Numbered from the stretch's first letter, positions 33,135-42,194 are shown. The stretch: DNA of 64,000 nucleotides from DATAES01 sp036493595 (GCA_036493595.1 DASXPN010000073.1:62001-126000); one strand, 5' to 3'. Translations and numbers: made by a program. Notes: generated by a model not told the origin, from the sequence alone.

Positions 33135-34757
33135 ATGCCGAAGATCATCGCGTTCGACGAGGAAGCCCGCCGCTCACTCGAGGCCGGCATGAACAAGCTG
33201 GCCGACGCGGTGCGCGTCACGCTCGGGCCCAAGGGCCGAAACGTCGTACTCGAGAAGAAGTGGGGCGCGCCGACGATCACCAAGGACGGTGTGTCGGTCG
33301 CCAAGGAGATCGAGCTCGAGGACCCGTACGAGAAGATCGGCGCCGAGCTCGTCAAAGAAGTCGCGAAGAAGACCGACGACGTGGCCGGTGACGGCACCAC
33401 GACCGCCACGGTTCTCGCGTGGGCCATGGTTCGTGAGGGCCTGCGCAACGTCGCGGCCGGCGCCAACCCGATGTCGCTGAAGAAGGGCATCGAGGCCGCG
33501 GTCGAGGCGGCGGTCGCCAACCTCGCGACGCTGTCGAAGGACGTGGAGTCGAAGGATCAGATCGCGCAGGTCGCGTCGATCTCGGCCAACAACGACTCCG
33601 AGATCGGCGAGCTCATCGCCGACGCCATCGACAAGGTCGGCAAGGACGGTGTGATCACCGTCGAAGAGTCGAACACGATGGGCATGGAGCTCGAGTTCAC
33701 CGAGGGCATGCGGTTCGACAAGGGCTACATCTCGCCCTACTTCGTCACCGACCCCGACCGGATGGAGAGCGTGCTCGACGACCCGTACGTCCTGCTCGTC
33801 GGCTCGAAGATCTCGGCCGTGCGTGATCTGCTTCCGGTGCTCGAGAAGGTCATGCAGTCGGGCAAGCCGCTCGCCGTCGTGGCCGAGGACGTCGAGGGCG
33901 AGGCACTCGCCACCGTCGTCGTCAACAAGATCCGCGGCACGTTCAAGTCGGTGGCCGTGAAGGCCCCAGGCTTCGGCGAGCGCCGCAAGGCGATGCTGCA
34001 GGACATGGCGATCCTCACCGGTGGTCAGGTCATCACCGAGGAGGTCGGCCTCAAGCTCGAGAACACGACGCTCGATCTGCTCGGCCGGGCCCGCAAGATC
34101 GTCGTCACCAAGGACGAGACGACGATCGTCGAGGGTGCCGGCAGCGAGGAAGAGATCAAGGGTCGCATCCAGCAGATCAAGAACGAGATCGACAACACGG
34201 ACTCGGACTACGACCGCGAGAAGCTGCAAGAGCGTCTCGCGAAGCTGTCCGGTGGGGTTGCGGTGCTGAAGGTGGGCGCGGCCACCGAGGTCGAGCTCAA
34301 GGAGAAGAAGCACCGCATCGAGGACGCCGTCTCGACGACGAAGGCAGCCGTCGAGGAGGGCATCGTTCCCGGCGGTGGCGTGGCGCTGCTGCGCTCGCAG
34401 ACGTCGATCCTCACGGCGGCCGAGAAGCTCGACGGCGACGAGTCGACCGGGGCGAAGATCGTCGCCAAGTCGGTCGAGGAGCCGCTCAAGCAGATCGCGG
34501 TCAACGCCGGTCTCGAGGGTGGTGTCGTCGTCGAGAAGGTGAAGAACCTCGACGGCTCGAACGGCCTCAACGCCGCCACCGGCGTCTACGAGGATCTGCT
34601 GAAGGCCGGCGTCCCGGACGCCACCAAGGTGACCCGGTCGGCCCTCCAGAACGCAGCCTCGATCGCGGCGCTGTTCCTCACCACCGAGGCAGTCATCGCC
34701 GACAAGCCGGAGGACAAGGGCCCGGCCATGCCTGGCGGCGGCATGGAGGACTTCTAG
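33135..34757 (+). CDS. groEL: chaperonin GroEL (60 kDa)
   Basis: ATP-driven folding chamber subunit. 540 residues from the ATG at 33135, which follows GGAGGG with 4-nt spacing; earlier in-frame starts would place the CIRCE sites inside the gene. Family motifs include VTLGPKGRNVVLEKKWGAP, DVAGDGTTTATVLA, PGFGERRKAMLQD and EEGIVPGGGVALL, and the C-terminus is the usual Gly-Met-rich tail, here short (PGGGMEDF). No groES gene is adjacent, suggesting an orphan second groEL as in many actinobacteria. Its stop shares a CTAG with the convergent gene. Confidence 0.96.
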   Translation: MPKIIAFDEEARRSLEAGMNKLADAVRVTLGPKGRNVVLEKKWGAPTITKDGVSVAKEIELEDPYEKIGAELVKEVAKKTDDVAGDGTTTATVLAWAMVREGLRNVAAGANPMSLKKGIEAAVEAAVANLATLSKDVESKDQIAQVASISANNDSEIGELIADAIDKVGKDGVITVEESNTMGMELEFTEGMRFDKGYISPYFVTDPDRMESVLDDPYVLLVGSKISAVRDLLPVLEKVMQSGKPLAVVAEDVEGEALATVVVNKIRGTFKSVAVKAPGFGERRKAMLQDMAILTGGQVITEEVGLKLENTTLDLLGRARKIVVTKDETTIVEGAGSEEEIKGRIQQIKNEIDNTDSDYDREKLQERLAKLSGGVAVLKVGAATEVELKEKKHRIEDAVSTTKAAVEEGIVPGGGVALLRSQTSILTAAEKLDGDESTGAKIVAKSVEEPLKQIAVNAGLEGGVVVEKVKNLDGSNGLNAATGVYEDLLKAGVPDATKVTRSALQNAASIAALFLTTEAVIADKPEDKGPAMPGGGMEDF

Positions 34758-36808
34758 TCCTCTGAGGTTCTCCGCAACCTCAGTCGTACGGTCGGCCGGT
34801 CCTTCGGGGCCGGCCGATCCGCGTCCGGGGGAGGTTCGAACAGCGGGGTCCAGCTCGGATCCGGCGGCGGCCAGGCGGCGGTGCTCGCAGGGGTGACTGC
34901 GTCTGAGGGCACGTTGTCTGAGGGCACGTTGTCGGAGGGCACGGTGTCGGCCAGCGCAGCGGGCGTCGTGGGCGGCAGGTTGGCTGCTTGGCCGGGGCGA
35001 GCGAAGAAGAGGGAGATCCGCGGTCTCGGACGCGGCGGGCCGCTGGGAGGGTCGCGCCACGGTTCGGGCCACGTTCGACGGTCGGCGAACAGCGGCACGA
35101 ACGGGCCGGGCATGCCGTACTCACGTATGCCGAGCGCGGTCGCCAGCGCGACGAGGAGCAGCGCGATCCACGTCGCGGGACGGTCGAGGAGGTCGGTCGT
35201 CGCCGCGTGGGTGCTGCGGGCCAGCGACAACAGGCTGTTGCCCCAGTCACGCATACCGCTGATGTCAGCGGTGTTCTGCGCGGCAACCGTCTGACCGGAG
35301 AGCGCAGCCTGGCGGATGGTGGCAGCGTCGTCCGGCAGGGCCTGGATCGCACCGCCATCGGCTGGGGGCGGCGGCGGGTTGTTGTCGGTGCCGATGGTCG
35401 GCTGGAACAGCGTCGAACGCAGTCCCAGGTGCGACGCGAATTGACGACCGTCGACGACCGCAGGCCCGCTCGACCCGTCGATCGTGACCTGCAGGGCGCG
35501 CCCCGAAGGCCCGGGCTGCGAGACGACGACGTTCGAGACTGTCCCCTGGTAGCCGAACCGTGACGCGATGTCGGTGAGCGACACTTCGGTTCGCCACGGC
35601 AGCGGGTCCGGCGTGTTGTAACGCACGACCGTCAAGTACGGGTACGCGCCATCCGGACTGCCGAACCCCTCGAGTGTCGTCGCGGTGATGCCACCCGCGT
35701 CAGCGGAGTACACGGTCGACGCCAGCGCGCCGCCGTAGGTCACGACCTGTCCGGTCGTCGCGTCGACCGCCGCGTTCTGGCCCGCCGTCTCGCGATCCGC
35801 ACCGATGTAGACCTGGCACAAGTCGTAGTCGCACAACTCACCGCTGAACGACATCGCCCGCAGCGCGTAGGTGCGGGCCGCGACGGTCTGTGCCGCGATC
35901 GCTTCGAGCGGCCAGCTGCTCGGGACCTCTCCCATACCGCGGAGGTATGACTCGACGTCGAGCTGGTTCACGAGACGAAGGGGACCGCCGTCCGCCGTGG
36001 CCTCGATCATCCCGCGGTAGTGCCGGCCGCGTTCGGCCACGCCTGTCGTGGCGCCGTCCGCAGGGACGGCCCACAGCGGTGTGCTCGACGTGTTCGACGC
36101 GGGCGGCGGCGGTGGGGTGGTGTCGGTCGGCGGAGTCGTCGTCGTGCCCGGAGGCTGGGGCGTCTGAGGAGGCGGCGTCGTCGCCGGTTGCGGCACGGTC
36201 GTCGTGCACACGATGCAGCCACCGCCGGGCGGCGGAGAACCCCCGCCACCACCAGTGGTGGGAGGTGGGCACGTGATGCCGGGCAGCACGCAGCTTGGTG
36301 TCTGCTCGGCGCCTTGCGGGCTCTGCCACACCACCGGCTCGCTCGCCGCCTGGGCCGTGACTCCGCCGGTCACGTGGTACGCGCCGTCGTAGCTGACGAT
36401 CACCGATCCGCCAGGGCCGACCGATACCGGGAAACCCGCGGCCTGGTCACCGTCGGGCGCGCTGCGGATCTCGCCGCCGTTGGGAAACGTGAGGGTCGAT
36501 TGGCCGTTGGGCGACGTGAACACGGACACTCGCACGGTCTGATCGCCGACAGTGGCCAACGTGGTGCCGGGGTAGAACGTGCCGAGGATGCTTTCGTGGC
36601 TGGCGCCGGCGTCGGCCATGTACTTGGCGCCCCACTGCGCCAGCCCGACGCCATGTCCGAAACCCTTGCCGTCGAGGTAGACGACCGGTGTACCCGTCTG
36701 GGCGCGAGCCGGGGAAGGGGCGACCATGAAGGCCGCAACGGCGAGAAAAAGGATTAAGACCCCTCGGCGCACGTACCTATCGAACCAGAGAACTCGGACG
36801 GTTCCCAT
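34754..36808 (-). CDS. SpoIID/LytB domain protein
   Basis: About 684 residues. A signal peptide (helix then SPARAQ cleavage) precedes KGFGHGVGLAQWGAKYMA, a Pro/Thr/Gly-rich insertion (roughly 180-250) and the SpoIID core LRLVNQLDVESYLRGMGEVP with AIAAQTVAARTYAL. SpoIID in Bacillus is a glycan-degrading lytic transglycosylase; homologues occur in non-sporulating actinobacteria. A transmembrane helix near 560 (ATWIALLLVALATALG) and a Pro-rich cytoplasmic-like tail follow, which is unusual. The ATG at 36808 precedes the signal peptide; ATG 36856 is also possible. It shares its stop with groEL (CTAG). Confidence 0.82.
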   Translation of the reverse strand: MGTVRVLWFDRYVRRGVLILFLAVAAFMVAPSPARAQTGTPVVYLDGKGFGHGVGLAQWGAKYMADAGASHESILGTFYPGTTLATVGDQTVRVSVFTSPNGQSTLTFPNGGEIRSAPDGDQAAGFPVSVGPGGSVIVSYDGAYHVTGGVTAQAASEPVVWQSPQGAEQTPSCVLPGITCPPPTTGGGGGSPPPGGGCIVCTTTVPQPATTPPPQTPQPPGTTTTPPTDTTPPPPPASNTSSTPLWAVPADGATTGVAERGRHYRGMIEATADGGPLRLVNQLDVESYLRGMGEVPSSWPLEAIAAQTVAARTYALRAMSFSGELCDYDLCQVYIGADRETAGQNAAVDATTGQVVTYGGALASTVYSADAGGITATTLEGFGSPDGAYPYLTVVRYNTPDPLPWRTEVSLTDIASRFGYQGTVSNVVVSQPGPSGRALQVTIDGSSGPAVVDGRQFASHLGLRSTLFQPTIGTDNNPPPPPADGGAIQALPDDAATIRQAALSGQTVAAQNTADISGMRDWGNSLLSLARSTHAATTDLLDRPATWIALLLVALATALGIREYGMPGPFVPLFADRRTWPEPWRDPPSGPPRPRPRISLFFARPGQAANLPPTTPAALADTVPSDNVPSDNVPSDAVTPASTAAWPPPDPSWTPLFEPPPDADRPAPKDRPTVRLRLRRTSED
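34762..34783. terminator. hairpin after groEL
   Basis: CTGAGGTT and AACCTCAG form a perfect 8-bp stem with a 6-base loop, 5 bases after the groEL stop. A second hairpin (TCGGCCGG at 34792-34799 with CCGGCCGA at 34810-34817) follows. There is no T-run, and both lie inside the 3' coding end of the convergent gene. Confidence 0.5.
34901..34945 (-). repeat. 3 x 15-bp tandem repeat in coding sequence
   Basis: GTCTGAGGGCACGTT is repeated twice exactly and a third time with two changes. On the coding (minus) strand it encodes the tandem pentapeptides NVPSD in the disordered tail of the SpoIID-like protein. Confidence 0.85.
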
Positions 36809-36875
36809 GACCCGATCAGGTCTTTTTCTGGACCGGCGACCGCATGTCCTGCCCATTTCGTAGCCTGCGATCTCG

Positions 36876-37676
36876 ATGAGCCGGCGTCGCAGCGAGCGTG
36901 TGCTCGTGCACCGAGTCGAGAACGGCCACGCTCCGAAGCGGCTTCCTGACGAATTGATCGTCGAGGAGCCGCTCGAGATCCGCCTCGACGGTCACTTGGT
37001 GGCCACGACCATGCGGACGCCGGGCAACGACTTCGAGCTGGCGGCCGGGCTGTGCTTCACCGACGGACTGCTCGCGGACGCGGCCGTGACCACGTGTCGC
37101 TACTGCGAGGACGGTCGCAACGCGATGGAGGGCAACTTCAACATCGTGACAGTGGAGACAGGCGGCCGCGCCCCTGTTCCTCAGCCCCGGCTCACGCCGA
37201 CGACGTCGTCGTGCGGGCTGTGCGGCTCGACGTCGATCGACGATCTACGTGCACGGCTGCAGCCGCTCGACGTGGAGCCGATGCCGCTCGAACTCCTCGC
37301 CTCGATGCCCGACCGGGTTCGCGCCGGCCAGACGCTGTTCGACCGGACCGGCGGTGTCCACGCGGCCGCGGCCTTCGATCTCACCGGCACGCCGATCGTC
37401 GTGCGCGAGGACATCGGCCGCCACAATGCGGTCGACAAGGTCATCGGCCGGATGCTGCTCGACGGCATGTTGCCTGCCGCCGAGCTCGGCCTCTGGGTGA
37501 GCGGCCGGGCCAGCTTCGAGATCGTGCAGAAGGCATGGGCCGGCGGGTTCGCGGCGCTCGTGGCCGTGAGCGCGCCCTCGAACCTCGCGGTCGAGGCGGC
37601 GCGGGCGGCGGGCTTGACGCTCGCCGGGTTCGCTCGCCCCCAAAGGTTGAACATCTACGCACCGGCCGATCTCTGA
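36876..37676 (+). CDS. fdhD: formate dehydrogenase accessory sulfurtransferase FdhD
   Basis: Transfers sulfur to the molybdenum cofactor of formate dehydrogenases. 266 residues with PLEIRLDGH, TPGNDFELAAGLCFTDGLL, the active-site CGLCG near 111-115, GVHAAAAF and EDIGRHNAVDKVIG, the standard FdhD blocks. It implies that a Mo/W formate dehydrogenase, often a selenoprotein, is encoded elsewhere. TAGCCT lies 9 nt before the ATG. It is divergent from the SpoIID-like gene. Confidence 0.95.
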   Translation: MSRRRSERVLVHRVENGHAPKRLPDELIVEEPLEIRLDGHLVATTMRTPGNDFELAAGLCFTDGLLADAAVTTCRYCEDGRNAMEGNFNIVTVETGGRAPVPQPRLTPTTSSCGLCGSTSIDDLRARLQPLDVEPMPLELLASMPDRVRAGQTLFDRTGGVHAAAAFDLTGTPIVVREDIGRHNAVDKVIGRMLLDGMLPAAELGLWVSGRASFEIVQKAWAGGFAALVAVSAPSNLAVEAARAAGLTLAGFARPQRLNIYAPADL

Positions 37677-37723
37677 CGCGGCGTGCCCGGATCGTCGATG
37701 CCGGGCGTCAGCGGAGGGGTTCG

Positions 37724-37729
37724 TAGAAT
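37724..37729 (+). promoter_or_regulatory. -10 box, leaderless (hemQ)
   Basis: TAGAAT, 6 nt before the GTG at 37736. Confidence 0.55.
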
Positions 37730-37735
37730 CCCGGC

Positions 37736-38422
37736 GTGCCACAACAGCTGACGCCCGCGACGGGCTGGGGCGTGCTGCATCTGTTCTGCAAGCCCACCCC
37801 CTTTGCCGATCCGGAGGCGATCAGGGCGGCGGTCAAGGCATGCATGGCCGACGAGCACCAGGTCGTCACAGTGGGGCTGCTCGGTCACAAGGCCGATCTC
37901 GCGTTCATGGCGCTCGGCCCGGATCTGTGGCGGCTGCGCGTCCTGCAGAGCGAGCTCACGGCCGCCGGTCTCGACGTCGTCGACTCGTATGTGTCGCTGA
38001 CCGAGATCTCCGAGTACGCGGCCGGCGTGCCGGAGGAGTTGAAGCAACGTCGGCTCTATCCGCAACTGCCGCCCGAGGGAAAACCGGCGTGGTGCTTCTA
38101 TCCGATGTCGAAGCGACGCAAGGTCGGCCAGAACTGGTACACGCTGCCGTTCGACGAGCGCGACCAACTGATGCGCGGGCATGGCAAGACGGGGCGCACG
38201 TTCTCCGGACGGGTCCTGCAACTGATCACCGGGTCGACCGGTGTGGACGACTGGGAGTGGGGCGTCACTCTGTTCGCCGAACGTCCTGACGATCTCAAGG
38301 ACGTCGTCTACACCATGCGATTCGACGAAGCCTCCGCCATCTACGCCGAGTTCGGTGCGTTCTTCACCGGACTCGTCGTGCCCGTCGACGAGTTGTTGGA
38401 GTCACTCGGGCTGACGTCGTGA
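37736..38422 (+). CDS. hemQ: coproheme decarboxylase (chlorite dismutase family)
   Basis: Last step of the coproporphyrin-dependent heme pathway used by Gram-positives: decarboxylates coproheme to heme b with peroxide. 228 residues with the family YPMSKRR segment (near 121-127), NWYTLPFDERDQLMRGHGKTGR carrying the proximal His, the distal region with Gly-Leu/Ile-Thr-Gly, and the ferredoxin-like duplicated fold. The distal Arg of true chlorite dismutases is not evident, which fits HemQ. The GTG start has a -10 box 6 nt upstream. It overlaps the next gene by 4 bases. Confidence 0.92.
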   Translation: MPQQLTPATGWGVLHLFCKPTPFADPEAIRAAVKACMADEHQVVTVGLLGHKADLAFMALGPDLWRLRVLQSELTAAGLDVVDSYVSLTEISEYAAGVPEELKQRRLYPQLPPEGKPAWCFYPMSKRRKVGQNWYTLPFDERDQLMRGHGKTGRTFSGRVLQLITGSTGVDDWEWGVTLFAERPDDLKDVVYTMRFDEASAIYAEFGAFFTGLVVPVDELLESLGLTS

Positions 38423-38784
38423 CGCGTGAGGAACAGAAGCCGACCATCACGTTCGGCAAGTTCCAGAACGTCGACATGCGTGTCGCGCTCGTGCAGTCGG
38501 CACCACTCGCGAGCGGCACCAACGCACCATCGAGGCTCGTGACACTCGACGTCGGTCATCTCGGTACGCGGCAATCGGTCGCGCAGTTCGCGCTTGTCGA
38601 CGAGTCCGACCTCGTCGGCAAGCACGTCATCGCGTGCGTGAACCTCGCGCCGCGCCAGATCGGCGCGCATCTCTCCGAAGTGCTCGTGTTGGGCGTACTT
38701 CATCCGGACACTCCGGAAGGTCAAGCCCAAGCGCTGCCGCTACTTGCGGCCGATCGCGCCAACCCCGGCGACCGCGTCTTCTAA
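38419..38784 (+). CDS. CsaA/EMAP-II-like tRNA-binding protein
   Basis: 121 residues of OB-fold: ITFGKFQNVDMRVALVQSA, then SRLVTLDVG, GTRQSVAQ and GKHVIACVNLAPRQIG, the layout of CsaA and of C-terminal MetRS tRNA-binding domains. A stand-alone domain of this type probably binds tRNA or chaperones proteins. It is translationally coupled to hemQ (GTGA overlap), which is an unusual pairing. Confidence 0.82.
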   Translation: MTREEQKPTITFGKFQNVDMRVALVQSAPLASGTNAPSRLVTLDVGHLGTRQSVAQFALVDESDLVGKHVIACVNLAPRQIGAHLSEVLVLGVLHPDTPEGQAQALPLLAADRANPGDRVF

Positions 38785-38826
38785 CCACGCCGAGCGACGT
38801 CAAGCGATCGTCGCGCGGCGCGGCAC

Positions 38827-38832
38827 TACAGT
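38827..38832 (+). promoter_or_regulatory. -10 box, leaderless (livH)
   Basis: TACAGT, 6 nt before the GTG at 38839, so the transporter operon probably starts here. Confidence 0.5.
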
Positions 38833-38838
38833 CCGCCG

Positions 38839-40269
38839 GTGGTGGGTGGGAAGCTCGGTTCGACGAAGCGTCGACTACTTGTCGCGGCGATCCTCGCCGG
38901 GCTGATCGCCGCGATCCAACTGTTCGGGCCCGCGGCCGGCGCGCAGCAACCGTCGTCGTCTTCGTCTTCGTTGTCGTCGACCTCGGACACCGGCTCGTCG
39001 TCATCATCCGGCACGGCCAGCGACTCGTCGTCATCGACGGGCACCGAGTCGTCGTCCAACCCGGCGGGCACGTCGGTACACGGCACTCTGATCGACAGGA
39101 AGGGCACCGCCGACACGAAGGACGATCAGCCCGTCAAGGACGTGAAGATCACCGTCAGCAAGGCGAGCGGTGAGCCGGTCGGGTCGGCGACGACCGACGA
39201 GGAGGGCAAGTACTCCATCGACGTACCGTCCGGTGAGGGCGCCTACACCGCGCAACTCGACACGAGCACGTTGCCGAAGGGCGTCAAGCTCCCCGAGAGC
39301 GCGGCGACGTTGAGCTTCCAGCTCGGGCCCGGTCAGTCGCGCATCCTGCTGTTCGACCTCAATGCGGCGACCCGGGTCACGACCGGCAAGTTCGACGAGT
39401 TCCTACAAGCCATCGTCGACGGTACGAACTTCGGTCTGATCATCGCGTTGTGCGCGGTTGGCCTGTCGCTGATCTACGGCACGACCGGGCTCGTGAACTT
39501 TGCACATGGCGAGCTGGTGACACTCGGGGCCATCGTCGCCTACTACTTCAACCACGACTTCGGATGGGCGTTGCTCATCGCCGCGCCCGCGGCCGTGTTC
39601 GTCGTCGCATGCGGCGGCTGGCTCCTCGACGCCGGCTTCTGGGGCCCGTTGCGCAGGCGCGGCACCGGGCACATCGCGCAGATGGTCATCTCGATCGGGC
39701 TCGCGCTCGCACTGCTGAACCTGTACCTGTACACGTTCGGCGGCATCACCAGGCCGTACACCGACTACCACGCGCAGCCGGCGTGGTCGATCGGCAACAT
39801 CGACCTGGCGCCGAAGAAGTTCATCAGCACGGTGATCAGCTTCGTCGTGCTCATCGCGGTCGCGGTCGCGCTGCAACGCACCCGCACCGGTAAGGCGATG
39901 CGCGCCATCTCCGACAATCCCGATCTCGCCTCGTCGTCAGGCATCAATGTCGATTCGGTGATCCGGCTCGTGTGGATGTTCGGCGCCGGCCTGGCGGCCC
40001 TTGGCGGCATCCTCTTCTCGGTCAGTCAGGACGTGAACTTCGAGGAGGGTTCGTCGATCCTGTTGCTGCTGTTCGCCGCGATCACGCTCGGCGGCCTCGG
40101 TACGGCCTACGGCGCGCTCGTCGGCGGCTTCGTCGTCGGCCTGTTCGTCAACGTGTCGACGGTGTGGATCCCGACCGAGCTGAAGAATGTCGGCGCGTTG
40201 GTGGTGTTGATCCTCGTGTTGCTGGTTCGTCCGCAGGGCATCCTCGGCAGATCAGAGCGGGTGGGGTAG
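38839..40269 (+). CDS. livH: branched-chain amino acid permease LivH with exported N-domain
   Basis: 476 residues. Residues 1-35 form a signal peptide or anchor, 38-74 a Ser/Thr-rich linker, and 78-175 a beta-sandwich carboxypeptidase-regulatory-like domain (HGTLIDRKGTADTKDDQPV, DEEGKYSIDVPSGEG). Only from about 184 does the normal permease begin (FDEFLQAIVDGTNFGLIIAL, then TTGLVNFAHGELVTLGA), ending in LVRPQGILG. Standard LivH is about 290-310 residues, so the front 180 residues are extra. First gene of a Liv operon; the -10 box fixes the start. The exodomain may bind the substrate-binding protein or cell wall. Confidence 0.9.
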   Translation: MVGGKLGSTKRRLLVAAILAGLIAAIQLFGPAAGAQQPSSSSSSLSSTSDTGSSSSSGTASDSSSSTGTESSSNPAGTSVHGTLIDRKGTADTKDDQPVKDVKITVSKASGEPVGSATTDEEGKYSIDVPSGEGAYTAQLDTSTLPKGVKLPESAATLSFQLGPGQSRILLFDLNAATRVTTGKFDEFLQAIVDGTNFGLIIALCAVGLSLIYGTTGLVNFAHGELVTLGAIVAYYFNHDFGWALLIAAPAAVFVVACGGWLLDAGFWGPLRRRGTGHIAQMVISIGLALALLNLYLYTFGGITRPYTDYHAQPAWSIGNIDLAPKKFISTVISFVVLIAVAVALQRTRTGKAMRAISDNPDLASSSGINVDSVIRLVWMFGAGLAALGGILFSVSQDVNFEEGSSILLLLFAAITLGGLGTAYGALVGGFVVGLFVNVSTVWIPTELKNVGALVVLILVLLVRPQGILGRSERVG

Positions 40270-40273
40270 GCGT

Positions 40274-41266
40274 ATGGATTGGGACTCGATCTTCCGCAAC
40301 GGCGGCCAAGCGGCGTTCGGTCCGGTCGCGTGTTACACCGCGCTGGCGGCCATCGGACTCAACATGCAGTTCGGCTACACCGGACTGCTGAACTTCGGCC
40401 AGGCCGCATTCGCGGCTGCCGGCGCGTACGGCATCGCGGTGGCGGTCACGACATTCGGCCTCTCGTTCTGGCTCGGTGTGTTCCTCGGCATGCTGGCCGC
40501 GGTGCTGCTCGCATTGATCCTCGGCTTCCCGACGTTGCGGTTGCGCGCGGACTATCTCGCGATCGTGACGATCGCAGCCAGCGAGATCGTGAGGCTGACT
40601 GTGCGCTCGGTGCGCTTCACACCGACGTTCGGCGGCACGGATGGACTGCAGGGATTCACGAATCGCTTCTACGAGATCAGTCCGCTGCATGGCGCGCAGT
40701 ACGGGTTCTGGATCTTCAGGTACAGCCGCGACGACGCGTGGGTGAGCATCATCGGGTGGACCGTGGTGGCGCTGTGCTGCCTCATTACGTTCCTGCTCAT
40801 CCGCAGCCCGTGGGGACGCATCGTCAAGGGCATCCGCGAGGACGAGGACGCGGTCCGTAGCCTCGGAAAGAACACGTACTGGTACAAGATGCAGAGCCTC
40901 ATCCTCGGTGGCCTGTTCGGTGCGTTCAGCGGCATGGTGTTCGCCGTGTCGAAGCACTCCGTCAACCCCGACGACTACGCGACGAAGTTCACGTTCACCG
41001 CGTTGGCGGTGCTGATCCTCGGTGGCACGGCCCGGGTGCTCGGCCCTGTCGTCGGCGCGATCATCTTCACCGGTGCGCTGCAGTTCATCGACGTGTTCAC
41101 CCGCGAGGCGATCAGCCACGGTTACCTGCCGTCGTGGTTGATCGACGACAGCAAGGTCGCCATCGTGCGCCTGGTGTTCGTCGGCGTCGCTCTCGTTCTC
41201 CTCATGATCTTCAGACCGCAGGGCATCTTCGGCGACAAGCGGGAGGCGCTCATCCGTGACCGGTGA
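40274..41266 (+). CDS. livM: branched-chain amino acid permease LivM
   Basis: 330 residues, multiple transmembrane helices (about nine). Family motifs GYTGLLNFGQAAFAAAGAYG near 37-56, FPTLRLRADYLAIVTIAASEI near 88-108 and the EAA-type coupling loop near GRIVKGIREDEDAVRSLGKN around 180-200, which contacts the ATPases. C-terminal IFRPQGIFG is conserved. It starts 4 bases after livH and overlaps livG by 11 bases. Confidence 0.93.
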   Translation: MDWDSIFRNGGQAAFGPVACYTALAAIGLNMQFGYTGLLNFGQAAFAAAGAYGIAVAVTTFGLSFWLGVFLGMLAAVLLALILGFPTLRLRADYLAIVTIAASEIVRLTVRSVRFTPTFGGTDGLQGFTNRFYEISPLHGAQYGFWIFRYSRDDAWVSIIGWTVVALCCLITFLLIRSPWGRIVKGIREDEDAVRSLGKNTYWYKMQSLILGGLFGAFSGMVFAVSKHSVNPDDYATKFTFTALAVLILGGTARVLGPVVGAIIFTGALQFIDVFTREAISHGYLPSWLIDDSKVAIVRLVFVGVALVLLMIFRPQGIFGDKREALIRDR

Positions 41267-42194
41267 CGTGTCGTCCTCGCTCGCGCGACCGGCAAGTGCG
41301 ACGTGGACCGAAGGTGTGGCGCGCGAGCCCGGGGTGGCCAAGCCGGATCCGATCCTCGTCGTCGACGGCGTCAGGCGAACGTTCGGCGGCCTCACCGCGG
41401 TCGAGGTCGATCACATGGAGATCCAGCGCGGGGCGATCACCGCGTTGATAGGTCCGAACGGTGCCGGCAAGACCACGTTCTTCAACTTGTTGACCGGGTT
41501 CGACAAGCCCAACTCAGGCAAGTGGACGTTCGACGGCAAGCCCTTCTCCGGCCAGCGCGCCTACAAGGTGGCGCGTGCCGGGATGGTGCGAACGTTCCAG
41601 CTGACCAAGTCCTTGGCGCTGATGTCGGTGCTCGACAACATGAAGTTGGGTGCCACCGGTCAACAAGGCGAGAACATGTTCCGCGGACTGATCCCCGCGT
41701 TCTGGCGCGGCCAGGAGAACCAAGTCGAGGCTCGCGCCGACGCGTTGTTGCAACGCTTCAACCTGACGCGCGTGCGTGACGACTTCGCAGGATCGTTGTC
41801 GGGCGGTCAGCGCAAGCTGCTCGAGATGGCGCGCGCCCTGATGGTGCAGCCGCAACTCGTCATGCTCGACGAGCCCATGGCCGGGGTGAACCCAGCGCTG
41901 ACGCAGTCGTTGCTCGTTCACATCAAAGGTCTGCGAGACGAAGGGATGACCGTCGTGTTCGTCGAGCACGACATGGATGTCGTCTACGACATCAGCGACT
42001 GGGTCGTCGTGCTGGCCGAGGGACGCGTGATCGCAGAAGGTCCGCCGGATGCGATCGGCGCCAACCCGGCTGTGATCGATGCCTATCTCGGGCGTCATCA
42101 CGATGCGCCGACCACGGAGGCAGAGTTGCAGAAGCAGCTGGCCGAAGCCGAGGCGGCCATCGCCGAAGAGGAAGCGGCCGCCGAAGATGATTGA
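41256..42194 (+). CDS. livG: branched-chain amino acid ABC transporter ATPase LivG
   Basis: 312 residues. Walker A GPNGAGKTTFFN, Q-loop, ABC signature LSGGQRKLLEMARAL and Walker B LVMLDEPMAGVNP, followed by the H-loop in VVFVEHDMDV. The long helical C-terminal extension rich in Glu/Ala (AELQKQLAEAEAAIAEEEAAAEDD) is not usual. The first 25 residues before the ATPase core are low in motif content. Overlaps both neighbours, so tightly coupled. Confidence 0.94.
   Translation: MTGDVSSSLARPASATWTEGVAREPGVAKPDPILVVDGVRRTFGGLTAVEVDHMEIQRGAITALIGPNGAGKTTFFNLLTGFDKPNSGKWTFDGKPFSGQRAYKVARAGMVRTFQLTKSLALMSVLDNMKLGATGQQGENMFRGLIPAFWRGQENQVEARADALLQRFNLTRVRDDFAGSLSGGQRKLLEMARALMVQPQLVMLDEPMAGVNPALTQSLLVHIKGLRDEGMTVVFVEHDMDVVYDISDWVVVLAEGRVIAEGPPDAIGANPAVIDAYLGRHHDAPTTEAELQKQLAEAEAAIAEEEAAAEDD

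Noticed and set aside
33174..35072. A 632-residue open frame on the minus strand opposite groEL
   Set aside because: It mirrors the high-GC codon pattern of groEL, has no recognisable domain, and groEL is certain; long antisense frames are common opposite high-GC genes.
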